From Apteryx mantelli (taxonomy: Eukaryota > Chordata > Aves > Apterygiformes > Apterygidae), in assembly GCF_036417845.1 (NCBI RefSeq), contig NC_090011.1, positions 1,736,001 through 1,800,000 on the forward strand: a DNA stretch of 64,000 nucleotides, in the 5' to 3' direction. A program made the position numbers and the translations under genes. The notes below the pieces were generated by a model that worked only from the letters and a program-made list of their open reading frames with translations, was not told the DNA's origin and did no database searches. Of the stretch, positions 1 to 10,582 are shown piece after piece. The stretch's first letter is position 1, and every line of letters starts with the position of its first letter.

Positions 1-189
1 GGGCGGCTGCAGCCTGGGAAGGGGAAGCGGGAGAGCAGAGGCAAAGAAGAGACTTTGCCTGCACTAAGAGCATCTGAAACTATTTTGAGCCAACCCTGCA
101 CCTCCACCTTGTCTGTCCAGGCCTCACATTTTGCTGTCTCTGGCCTCGTCGCCACAGCTCTTCATAGGATTTAGAAATCCCTCACTGCT
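1..189. repeat. Left half of a segmental duplication paired with 8560-8850
   Basis: Bases 1-189 plus 1370-1415 together match 8560-8850 at many positions. Shared pieces include AGACTTTGCCTGCAC, CCTCACATTT followed by a GCTGTCTCTGGCCTCG-like stretch, ATTTAGAAA, and CTTAGCCTTTTGGCTGCA. The CR1 at 190-1369 interrupts this copy. The 8.6-kb copy lies just upstream of the butyrophilin-like gene, so this copy is probably the upstream flank of a second such gene left of the window. That last point is inference. Confidence 0.75.
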
Positions 190-1369
190 TTCACAGACTC
201 ACAGAATCACAGAATCGCTGAGGTTGGAAGGGACCTCTGGAGATCAGCTAGTCCAACCCCCCTGCTCAAGCAGGGTCACCTAGAGCACATTGCACAGGAT
301 TGCATCCAGGCGGCTTTTGAATATCTCCAGAGAAGGAGACTCCACCACCTCTCTGGGCAACCTGTTCCAGTGCTCTGTCACCCTCACAGTGAAAAAGTTT
401 TTCCTCATGTTCAGATGGAAGCGTCTGTGTTTCAGTTTGTGCCCGTTGCCTCGCGTCCTGTCGCTGGGCACCACTGAAAAGAGTCTGGTCCCATCCTCTC
501 GACACCCTCCCTTCAGATACTTGTACACGTTGATAAGATCTCCTCTCAGCCTTCTCTTCTCCAAGCTAAACAGGCCCAGCTCTCTCAGTCTTTCCTCATA
601 AGAGAGATGCTCCAGTCCCCTAATCATCTTTGTGGCCCTTCGCTGCACTTGCTCCAGTAGTGCCACATCCCTCTTGTACTGGGGAGCCCAGACCTGGACA
701 CACTACTCCAGATGTGGCCTCACCAGGGCTGAGGAGAGGGGGAGAATCACCTCCCTCGACCTGCTGGCAACACTCTTCCTGATGCAGCCCAGGATACCAT
801 TGGCCTTCTTGGCTACAAGGGCACACTGCTGCCTCAGGCTTAACTTGGTGTCCACCAGCACTCCCAGGTCCTTCTCAGCAGAGCTGCTTTCCAGCAGGTC
901 AACCCCCAACCTGTACTGGGGCATGGGGTTATTCCTCCCCAGGTGCAGAACCCTGCACTTGCCTTTGTTGAACTTCATGAGGTTCCTCTCTGCCCACCTC
1001 TCCAGCCCGTCCAGGTACCTCTGAATGGCAGCACAGCCCTCTGGTGTATCAGCCACTCCTCCCAGTTTTGTATCATCAGCAAACTTGCTGAGGGTGCACT
1101 CTGTGCCTTCATCCAGGTCATTGATGAAGAAGTTGAACAAGACTGGACCCAGTACTGACCCCTGGGGGACACCACGAGCTACAGGCCTCCAACTAGACTC
1201 TGCACTGCTGATCTCAACCCTCTGAGCTCTGCCATTCAGCCACTTCTCAATCCATCTCACTGTCCACTCATCCAGCCCACACTTCCCGAGCTTCCCTAAG
1301 AGGATGTTATGGGAGACAGTGTCAAAAGCCTTGCTGAAGTCAAGGTAGACAACATCCACTGCTCTCCCG
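190..1369 (-). mobile_element. CR1 LINE, 5'-truncated, reverse-transcriptase part
   Basis: Read on the minus strand, this is the 3' part of a chicken-repeat-1 (CR1) non-LTR retrotransposon. The open frame at 1359-703 carries the RT core, including [20 protein letters not shown] and the FADDTK catalytic motif. A second frame at 666-280 continues the C-terminal end ([14 protein letters not shown]). The two frames do not join, so there is a frameshift near 670-700 and the copy is dead. The 3' end is the usual CR1 tail with ATTCTGTG-type repeats near 190-215. The 5' end stops near 1369 inside the RT region, the normal truncation for CR1. Flanks are similar (CTGCTTTCACA at about 181-191 and CTGCTTTCTCACA at about 1371-1383) and look like a target-site duplication. 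The unoccupied version of this site is at about 8808-8822. Confidence 0.93.
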
Positions 1370-2156
1370 CCTGCTTTCTCACACCCCTTAGCCTTTTGGC
1401 TGCAACTTCCACCACAGCCCTTGCTTGCTGCATGGATAAAAGATCATCCTGGGAAACCTGCAGGTCTGCACAACACCCCGACCCTCAGCCTGTGCCTGTG
1501 GCATGCTCCAAATGTGTTTGTAGCACCCACTAAACTGTGTCAGGTGGACAGGGCTCTGCACATGGAGCACGTGGTGCACGGGACTGCTGTGGGCACAGGG
1601 ACATACAGCCTCATGCACGCAGACCTGGGGAGACGTGCAGGAAAACTCCTGACAGAAGCCGTGGGGAGAGGTTCAGTGAGACACAAGAGGCATAGGAAGG
1701 TGCAGAAAGGATTGCTGTATTTGGGAATTGCAAGTGGAAAGAAGCTTTTAAAATTTCCTACTCAAAAGCTTGCAAATGAGTGTGGGGCACCCCAGATTTA
1801 GTCCTGAGCGCTGCACATCCCCTCGCCAGCAGCCCTGTCCACCCGCTGCCCCCCCTCCACACTGCATTTATCTCCCCACATGGGGAGGGATGTCCCTTGT
1901 CCCAAAGCCACCTGGCCTTACCAGCAGCCGGGGCTGGCTCTGTGGGGGTGGCCTGCCTGTCTTGGCGCCAGGAGCAATGCTACTGAGGCCATGCCTAGGC
2001 TTTGCTCTCTGACTCTGGGCACCTGGTGGGGTGTGAGGAGCTTTTCTCCTCAGTGGTTTCTGCTGCAGTCACAGCTTTGTCCCCATTGGGGGGACCCTGA
2101 AGCTCCCCAGGCCTTTGGGATGGGTCTGGATGTGGCTGTTGGGACTCCTGCAGCTC

Positions 2157-5100
2157 TCAGTCACTGGAGGAGGAGGTGATGGGGGTTGGACTTGCGGAAG
2201 ACCATCCCAAATCATTTCCCCACCCTTCCTGCATGGCATGGTCACGATGCTCTGTAGTATCCTTGCTCTGGGCATCTTTGGCAGATCTCTTCATGATTAA
2301 TTGCTGTGGGAAATCCCCGTCACTGGGGGAGCAGATGCGGAGGGGATTCCCAGCGGCACCCCCCATGGCAGGGCCAGGGCTGAGGAAGGGGTAGAGCGTC
2401 TCCGAGTCAGGCACGGGGATGTCCACAATCAGGGCCATTCCAGCAACATTATAAAACATGAGTTTCCCTGCTTCTCCATCCAGATACACCCCAATGATGA
2501 CTGCCTTCTCCTGGCTCTGCAGCAGTGTGTCGGCCTCGAGGGCGTGGTACCGTCCGCCAGCTCTCCCCAGGGCCCAGAAGCCCTCCTTGGGGCGTTCCTC
2601 CACCTCCCCTCGTCTCACCCGGGCCCTGGTGCTCTCGCTCAGCACCCCCAGCTCCCAGTCCTCCCCATCCCCCACCTCCACCTCCCAGTAAGCCCTCTGG
2701 GACGCAAACCCCTGGTGCCCCACGGCAATGCGGGGTGCTGGCCCCAGTGAGGAGAGCCGGCACTGGACACGTTGGCCATGCTCCGACACGATGAGTTCAG
2801 GGTGCTGGTGGCTTGGGTCCAGGGTGATGGCCACTGTGGAGAGAGCAGGACAGCGCTGTCATCCGTGGGGCATGCTGGGATCCACCAGCCCCAGAGGGAA
2901 GGGCAGCCCCCAGCTTCATCCTGCCCACATGCCCTGGGGGATAGAGAATGAGCAGAGACCTGATGGCCTCGTGCCACCCACCGGGTCATGCTACACTGAT
3001 CCCAGCCAAGCATCCCTGCACAGACCCAAGCTTCTGGCATGATACAGACTTGGCACCACAAGCACCCTCCACCCCCCCCCCCGGGGGGCTGCAGCCTACG
3101 CAGATCCCACCAAACCCAGCACTCACCCTGGTAGCTCCGTGCCTTTCGGAAAGCTGCAAAGGAAAAGGGTGGGCATGGTTAGGAGAGGGGCTGTGAGGGT
3201 GGGGGTGCAGGGGCCCCAGTTTGGGAAGCTCTGGGATGGCTTTTGTGGGGCAGGGGATGACGGGAAATGCCCCACATTGCCAGGGCCAGGCCCCTCCCTG
3301 GGTCTGCAGGTACCCAGGCACCTCCTGGGCGACAGTCACACCCAGGCATGGCCAAGGGGTTGGGCAGGAGGTAGGAAACAGCGCTGGGGTGCAGGGTACG
3401 CACGTGGGTGCAGGAGACTCCTTGGAGAAGGCCACAAAGCATCGGCTCTTACCCAGCTCTTCAATGGCTCTCTCTGAAATGAAAAGAGGGTCTTTAGCAC
3501 CTGCAATCCCTCCTGGCAGCCCTGCGGGCACTGCCCATCCCTCCTCAAAGCACGCTGGCAGGAGGCCCCTTGTCCGTGCTGCCTGCAGCCCTCCTTCACC
3601 CCTCGGATACCACCCAATGCCTCTTGGACCTCTCTGGGCACATCCCCACCTGGCTGCCCCCGGTCTTGAGCTGTGGCAACAGCTTGGAGGGGACCTGGAG
3701 CCACCAGATCCCCCCATGCACTCTGCTCCCCACAGCCAGAAGCTCCCCCCAATCTGTCCTTCACTGTGGTCCAGGATGGCTTTTCACCATGGGGACACTG
3801 TGCCCAGCCCTGAGCTGCCTGGGGCCCTCTGGCCCTCGTCCCAAGCTGCTGAGCCCTGCTCTGGCAATCCTGGGAGGCTGTGCTGAGTGAGGACAACTCA
3901 TCTTGCACGAGGGCTCTGGGAAAGCAGCCTCAGTTCCCCCCTTGCTCTCAACCTCGGTGAGTGCTACGGGTGCTGTGCCGTGGGGCAGATGGCAGGGGCA
4001 GAGTGGACAAGCTGGAAAAGTGCCTGGGGCTCTGTGTGGTGTTGTGCGTGAGCCTCCTCTCTGGGGGCTGATCCCCGGTCAACCTCCGCCCATGGGAGCC
4101 TGCAGGAGATGCTCAGCTTTGCTAGGGGTTCAGCAGGATCCCACCCCATGCTTTTTTGGCAGCTCCCCTTTTCATTCTCTGCAGATCTCACCTTTACTCC
4201 TCCGAAGTTCTGTGTTCTCTGGAAGGGAAGAGAAGGAGGTATGAGGGGCACCACCATCAGCCAGGGCTGCTCCCCTGGTGGGGCAGCACATCGGGCACCA
4301 AGGTGCTTCTCTTCTCAGGTGGGCACCAGAGCTGGGCATTGCCCTGACCCCATCCCTGAGAGCTGGCATAGCCAGGGGGGCAGTTGCATCTCTCCCCGAG
4401 GAGGAGCAGACCCACCAGCACCCAGGGGCACTCCCAGTACCTGCTTCCATGGTCTTCAGCAGCGCATCTGCAAGAGGAAGAAGGAGGTGTTGTCTGTAAA
4501 GCAGAGCCCCTGGGACAGGTGCCACATGCGTGCCATGCAAGGGCTGTGCAGGCACCCCACAGCCTGCCCCACATGGGGCCAGAGGTGCCCCCAGTGCCTT
4601 GGGGTGATCCCCAGGGTCTGCAGAGCCCAATGCACCTGGAGGTGATGGAGCACATCCCCAGGGTGGCCCCGTGGCCAGACCCTGCCCATGGTGCAGAGGG
4701 GCTCGTGGCACCCTCGCTGGCCATGCCGCCCCCCAGTGTGGGCACCCGTTCAGCAGTGAGGGGCCTGGGCAGATGCAGCCCAGCTCCCTGCATGGCACTG
4801 GCACTGCTGGCCTCGCGAGGAGCACAAGGAGGCACGAGGCATGGCGGGAGGCACAGGACACCTACCCTTGTCCAGCAGAGCCGCCTCCTGCTCCACTTTC
4901 CTGCCGGCTGCCTTCCCCTTGGCTGCAGAGGAGCAAGAGATGTCCCATCAGATGGCACAAAGCCTGGAGCAGCAGGTCACTCCTGCAGGACTCAGCCCTG
5001 CATCCAGAAGGCAGGACACTGCCACCCCCCTGACTGGGCACCTCCAAGCTGGGCTCTTGGTGGGCATCTGGTGTGTCCCATGGGATGGGACAGGGCATGG

Positions 5101-7583
5101 GGTCAAGCTCCGGAGACATTTCAGGATTGGCCAAACTGGGACAGCCTCCTCTCACCCCTGAGGTGGCAGATTGTGCCAAGCAGACGCCCAGTGTCCCCCA
5201 CAGTGGGCACTGCCTTGTGATGTGTGGTGTCCCCACTCCCTCCACCATGACACAGCCTGGGGCCATCAGGCCCCACAACACATGTGGGGAAATGCTCCCT
5301 ACAGCCAACAGCCATGCAACTGCTGGCCAGGCATGGACCTGCCCCCTGCACCTCCCCACGATCATGCAACCAGCAGTCCCTCAGCCCGAGACCCTTCCTT
5401 CCCCTTACCTCGGTGAGCAAAAAATGCTCCAGCTGCAAGGGCCAGGAGGAACAACACGAGCAGTACCCAGAAGGCGGGCAGCCAGGGAGATGCACGAGGG
5501 AAGATGTCTCCTGGCATTGCCGAGAGAAATTGTGGAAATCACTCAGCTTGCAGCAACACCCTGCCCAAATCCCTCCTGCTGCCAGCAACCAGCAGCCTGG
5601 GCTACCCAAATTGCCCATCCTGTCCAGCTGGCGTGTCACACCCTGCATGCCTCAGCTCTCTGCTTTTGCAAAGGACAGAAGGGGGCGGAAAAAATAATCT
5701 TTTTGCAACTTTCCAGAAAAGCTGTCTTTTTGCAAGACTTCCTCCAAGTCAGACCCCACAGAGAGGGGTTTGGACATGCACAATGAGAGAGAGAGCATGC
5801 TGATATTAGTGCACTGTGGAGATCACGCTAATCAGTAAACAGGAAAAGCAAAGGTGGTGTCTTGAGGGGAGGCCATGCAAAAGGGGAATCCCTGAGGCTG
5901 GTGCAGACAAGGGCTCTTCAGAGCTGCTTGCAGGTGGCAGGGGAAGGCCTCTCCCCATGTGCAGTGTTGGCCAAGCATGTCCTGCATGACTCTGCTGCGT
6001 GTCTGCAAGAGAAGTGTCTGTCCCCACCCCCCGCACTCCAAGAAGTCACTTTCTGGTGTCCCCACACTCCCTTCTCTGCAGGAGATGGGGTTTATCACTG
6101 CCTCATCCTCCCTACAGCTGTGTATCTGCAACTCGAGACCCACCTCCGAGCTCAACAGCCGAGCGCTGCTCGGTGCCCGTCAGGCTGTTTTGCACGACAC
6201 AGAGTATTTTGTCAGTGTCCTTTCCTCCGGGGACAGTGATGTGGCTCTCCACAGTGTAGAGCTGCTGCTGGTCCTGCGTGATGGTGGTCACCGGCTCCAT
6301 TGCCAGGGCCTGCCCGTCCTGCGTGACCCAGCGGACCGTGGGCTCGGGGAACCATCCGTCGGATTTGCAGGACAGCCCCAGCCCTGACCCCTCGGGCCTC
6401 ATGACATGTAAGTAAACCAGGGCTACAGCTGCAGGGACAGACAAGGAAAATATCCTGTGGCTCAGTGGGGTTGGCAGCCCTGTCCCACCCTCAGCACACC
6501 CAGGGTCCTCATCCTTCATCAGTGAGCACCTGCACCCCAGCAGCTGATCCAGAGAGCAAAGATCAAGGTGTCAGCCAAGCATGCCCTCCAGATCCCTGTC
6601 TGGGAGGCTATTAAGTGGTGCACGACTGGTCCCATTGCTGCACACATCCTGCCCTTGCCAGCATGGGCTCTGCCCTGCCTCCCGAGCAAGGGGCGGTTGA
6701 GTATCCTGAGAGGATGCAGCCTCTGCCAGTACCCTGAAAGGATGCAGCCTCCGCAGGCATCCTGCAAGGATGCAACCTCGATGAGAATCCTGCAGGGATG
6801 CAGATTCCACCTCAGCCTGCCACCCATGGACTACCATCTGTGGCAAGAACACCCCGTCTCGGAGGAGACCCTTGCACTTCCACAGCCCTCGCCTCACCTT
6901 CTACTTGGAGCACAGCGATGGCTTCCAAGTTTCTTTGCTGACTTCCCACAAAGCACTGGTAGCTCCCTGCATCCTCTATGCGAAGGCTCCTCAGTTTTAG
7001 AGAGACGTTCCCACGGCTGAACTCCTGGGGGAAGAGCTCGGTCCGGCCCTCGTAGCCTTTGCCCGGCATCTCCTGAGCTCCTTCCCCACCGTGGTGGTGG
7101 ACACTGACAGTCCTGAGGCCATACTTCCTCCAGCGCACCTCCAGGCTGGGCAGGGGGGCCGGCGGGGAGAGTTGGCAGGGTATCACCACATCCTGGCCCA
7201 GCTCCCCCACCACGGGCAGCAGGGAGGTGGACAGTGAGATCTCCGCTGCAACAAACAACCGCGAGAGACCATGACATGGGGGGAAGGCGGAGAGGGGGGT
7301 CAAACCCTGCCAGGACACGGTGGGAAGAAGCAGGGGGAACAGGGTGGCCAAGCCAGGGCCCACACGCACAGCCCATGCACCGTGCCTGGAGGCAAGGAAG
7401 GAGCTGTGCACTCTGAGTGGCAGCTGGCAAAAAAGAAGAGGTCAGGGAGAGCGAGGTGGGGAAATGCACAGGATTACCAGAGCCGGGACGTGGTGCCAGG
7501 AGGGACAGTCCCAGGCTGAGCATGCAGAGTATCCCTTGCGCTGCCAGGTCACTGCTCGGGGGAGTTGTGGAGCGGGAGCCCAT
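2157..7583 (-). CDS. Butyrophilin-like receptor (IgV-IgC-TM-heptad exons-B30.2)
   Basis: Ten coding exons on the minus strand: 7583-7478 (signal), 7245-6898 (IgV), 6428-6144 (IgC-like), 5510-5409 (TM), 4922-4866, 4467-4441, 4218-4192, 3473-3453, 3153-3127 and 2833-2157 (B30.2). All junctions up to the B30.2 exon are phase 1 with GT/AG ends. The sum is 1677 bp, giving 558 aa. The IgV has VIPCQL, VRWRK and DAGSYQC; the IgC-like domain has LSCKSDGWFPEPTVRW. The TM is about PAFWVLLVLFLLALAAG. The 57-, 27- and 21-bp exons encode a charged heptad-like stalk, a butyrophilin/B-G family trait. The B30.2 part shows YWEVEVGDGEDWELGV and GFWALGR, so PRY and SPRY elements are present. The start was chosen for the hydrophobic signal (ILCMLSLGLSLLA). 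The family presents ligands to, or restrains, T cells at the cell surface. Which butyrophilin this is cannot be told. Confidence 0.93.
6700..6812. repeat. Short minisatellite in butyrophilin-like IgV-IgC intron
   Basis: About four imperfect copies of a 25-30 bp unit built on TCCTG(A/C)(G/A)AGGATGCAGCCTC. It lies in the intron between the IgV and IgC exons and is not near a splice site. Confidence 0.7.
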
Positions 7584-8214
7584 GCTGAGGCCAATGAGAC
7601 TGTGACATTCAGGCGACGGGGCAATATCCACTTGGAAGGGAGGTTCAGCTTCCTTTCATTTTGCGGGGACACTCCAAAGAGCGCCCGAAGCAAGGGGGCC
7701 TCACTCTCAGCACTGGGGCACTTTCGGGGAGGAGAGCCCAAAGCACCAGCAGGCACTCAGCAGGGACCCGGGGTCTTCTCCGTGGCAGCCAGGACCCTGC
7801 TGTCTGCCCAGGCTCTGCCGGGCTCTTCACCCAAACAGCGTTGCACCCGGTCTTGGACTCTGACCCTGGCACAGCACCAGGAAATACCAGCACCAACGTT
7901 TCTTGCCGGCACTTCCTTGCACATCCCAGGATCAGAGGGCAAAGGGAGCAAGACAAGGCCAGACCCACCAGCTGGCACCAGAGGAAAGCACAGCCAAAAA
8001 GGGCTACTTTGTCTGTCCGTTCTTTTCTAGAGCAGAAAATGTCTCAGACTGCCCTCTCAGCCTGATGCATTTGCTAGGCTGGCAAATTCCCACTGTTGTC
8101 TAACCCCGAAATCCTTGCAAGGAGCTCTGCCCCTTGCTGCCTGGAGCAAGGAGCTCTCACAGAGCAGCAAGGGGCCTCTGGAAATAGGGGAGGGATGGGT
8201 GCCAGCACCCAGCA

Positions 8215-8452
8215 TGAGGACCAATGCACCTTGCAACGCAAGAGCCAACAGCCAGCACCAGGATTAATGCACCTCGTGCCGCAAGAGCCAACAGCCAGCA
8301 CAGGGATCAATGCACCCCATGGTGTAAGAATCAGCACACAGTACAGGGACCAATGCATCCTGCAGTGCAAGAGCCTGCACCTGGGATACGGACAGATGCA
8401 CCCTGCGGTGCAAGAGCCAGCTCCCAACACAAGGATCAATGCACCTAGATGC
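8215..8452. repeat. ~47-bp minisatellite upstream of the butyrophilin-like gene
   Basis: About five degenerate copies of a unit of roughly 45-50 bp containing GGATCAATGCACC, then a GC-rich core with GCAAGAGCC and CCAGCAC. No coding frame follows the unit. It lies about 650 bp upstream of the signal exon. Confidence 0.8.
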
Positions 8453-8559
8453 AGCCCCAATGTGCCCCTTCATCAGGCTGGGGCTGAGGGCCTCACCCTG
8501 ACCCTGTCCCTCCCTGGCCCTGGCCTCATCTCGGAGCCAACGATGCTGCGGGCAGGAGG

Positions 8560-8850
8560 GAGAGAGGTCGCATGCAGCAGGGGAAGTGGGAAGGTGGCCG
8601 TGAAGCAGAGACTTTGCCTGCACCGTGGCCCTGCGCTCAGCACGGCAGCAGGCAGGAAACTCCGCCAGGGCCCTGCGGTTCCCCCCGCTCGCCTGAGGCT
8701 ATTTCGAGCCAGCCCTGAGCCTCCGTCTCGTCTCTCTGCAGTCCTCACATTTCGCCGTCTCTGGCCTCGCAGCCACAGCTCCAAGTAGCATTTAGAAACC
8801 CCCCGCTGCTTTCTCACGCTCCTTAGCCTTTTGGCTGCAGCTTAAGTTAG
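8560..8850. repeat. Right half of a segmental duplication (CR1-free copy)
   Basis: This is the uninterrupted paralogue of 1-189 + 1370-1415. It contains the intact pre-insertion site CTGCTTTCTCACGCTCC near 8808-8824, where the left copy carries the CR1. It lies about 1 kb 5' of the butyrophilin-like start codon. Confidence 0.75.
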
Positions 8851-10560
8851 CCGGGCATATGTTAATGACTTTCAAGTCAGCGTTGTATTTGCAGCTTCAA
8901 TTGCCCATTTTTCCTTTGTGGTGTTTTTGGCTCGTGTGGTTTTGCCTGTGCTTCTGAATTGCATTTTTTTTCTACCCAGCTCTGGTCTAGCCTCAGGAAA
9001 CAGAGCTTGGCTACTGGGATTTGGGGTGCAAAATCCCTGGGCAAACAGCACCAGACAAACAATTTACACCCCTTTAAAGTTCCTTTCTCCTCCCCAAAGG
9101 CCAGGGCTGCTTTTAAGAGAGTGAATAATTCCAGGTCACCGCTGAGCAAATTTTCAGACTGAAATGAGAAAGGAGGGCTGCTGTGCAAAAATGTCAAGCA
9201 CAGAGAAAAAAATATCCTTGAAAAAGCTCATATGGTTTTACAATTTTTATTATTATTACTGTAGGAGGATTTTAGTGGGTGTGTACAGCAGTTCCAGGTG
9301 GCAATTGTGGCATGAGTTTTATGTGGAATCTGTGGGAGGGGAAATTCTGCATAGGTGTAGCCAGATTTGGTCCATCAGTTCACAGGATCATGGGACTAGA
9401 CTGTGAGGGACTTTGGGAGATCTCTTCTCCAAGCTCCTGCTCAAAGCAGCTTTAGTTAGAGCAGGCAGTTCGGGGCTGTTTCCAGGTGAGTTTAGAACAT
9501 CTCCAAGGATGGCAATTCCCCACCACTCTGGTCCCTGGTCAAGGAACCTGTTGACTCATGGGGTAATTATCTTTTCCTTCTATTCACTGGGATGCTTTTT
9601 CTTGACAGTTAATGGGAATTTCAAAAATTTGCAAAAGGCAGCCCCTGTATGGTTGGCCTTCTTTGCTACAAGGGCGTTGTCTTCCAGGACCTTCAGCTGT
9701 TTTTCTGCAAAGCTCCTTTCTGTGCCTGCAGTGCCCATCCCATGTTGTTGCAGGGGCTTATTCCATCACAGGGGCAGGACTGGGTATTTGCCCCAAATAC
9801 CCTCCAGCATCACTGCGACATCCTGCTTCAGGACTGTGGTGCAAAGTTTGTTAGACGTTGTGCACACCACAGGGCACAGCCAACTGGTCCAGTCAGACAC
9901 AGCCTTACAAGAATCAGTCCCTCCCTCCCCCATGCCCCATTCTCGAGTCCCAGCCTGTGCCAAAAAAATCCCTCTTTCACTCATTTTTCCTTTTCCAGCA
10001 TATCTGCGTGAGAAGGCAGGTTGCAAGTGCTTCATGGCCTGACTCAGAAATGCTGCTGGATTCCCCCAAAGCAGAAGACCGGCAGATTGTGTCATGTTGG
10101 AGAAGGCCCCAGCATCACCCACTGGTCATAGGGAGTTTATGGGATTTGGCTTGTTTTCTTAAATTTGTTGAGTAGCTGTCTTGCAGCTCAGCATTGAGGG
10201 ATTTTGTGAGAATCCCAGAATTTCTTAGCCCACGCAGGAGCAGAGGAGATCTGGAAAGGCTGAGCTGGAAAAGCTGGAACAGCCACAAAGAAGAAATCCA
10301 AATCCTGGAAAAAAGAGCTGCAGCACATACCCGGCAGAGCAGAGAATATATCAAGGGCAAAGAAACATCATTGCTCGGGGGAAAGCACGCGTGCTCCACG
10401 GTGGAAAACGCAGAGCACAGAGCAGTTCCCCACCCTGCGCAGCATCCCTGTGGTGGTCCAATTATTGCCCTGGGGTTTTCCCATCTGAGGATTTCCGCTC
10501 CCTGTGGCTCTGATCACGCTTTGGGATCTGCAGTTCCTGGTGCTGTGGGACACGGCAGGG
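8850..10560 (-). other. No gene seen; old CR1-like remnant and likely 3' UTR
   Basis: I find no convincing coding exon here. Around 9370-9900 there is weak similarity to CR1 (for example TTGGCCTTCTTTGCTACAAGGGCG near 9654, which mirrors the CR1 at 800-825), so this is probably a decayed CR1 copy. The sequence just below 10583 may be the 3' UTR of the single-Ig receptor. A minus-strand AATAAA lies near 9244-9250 in an AT-rich patch. Confidence 0.5.
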
Positions 10561-10582
10561 CGTAAAAGGGACAGGCATTTTG

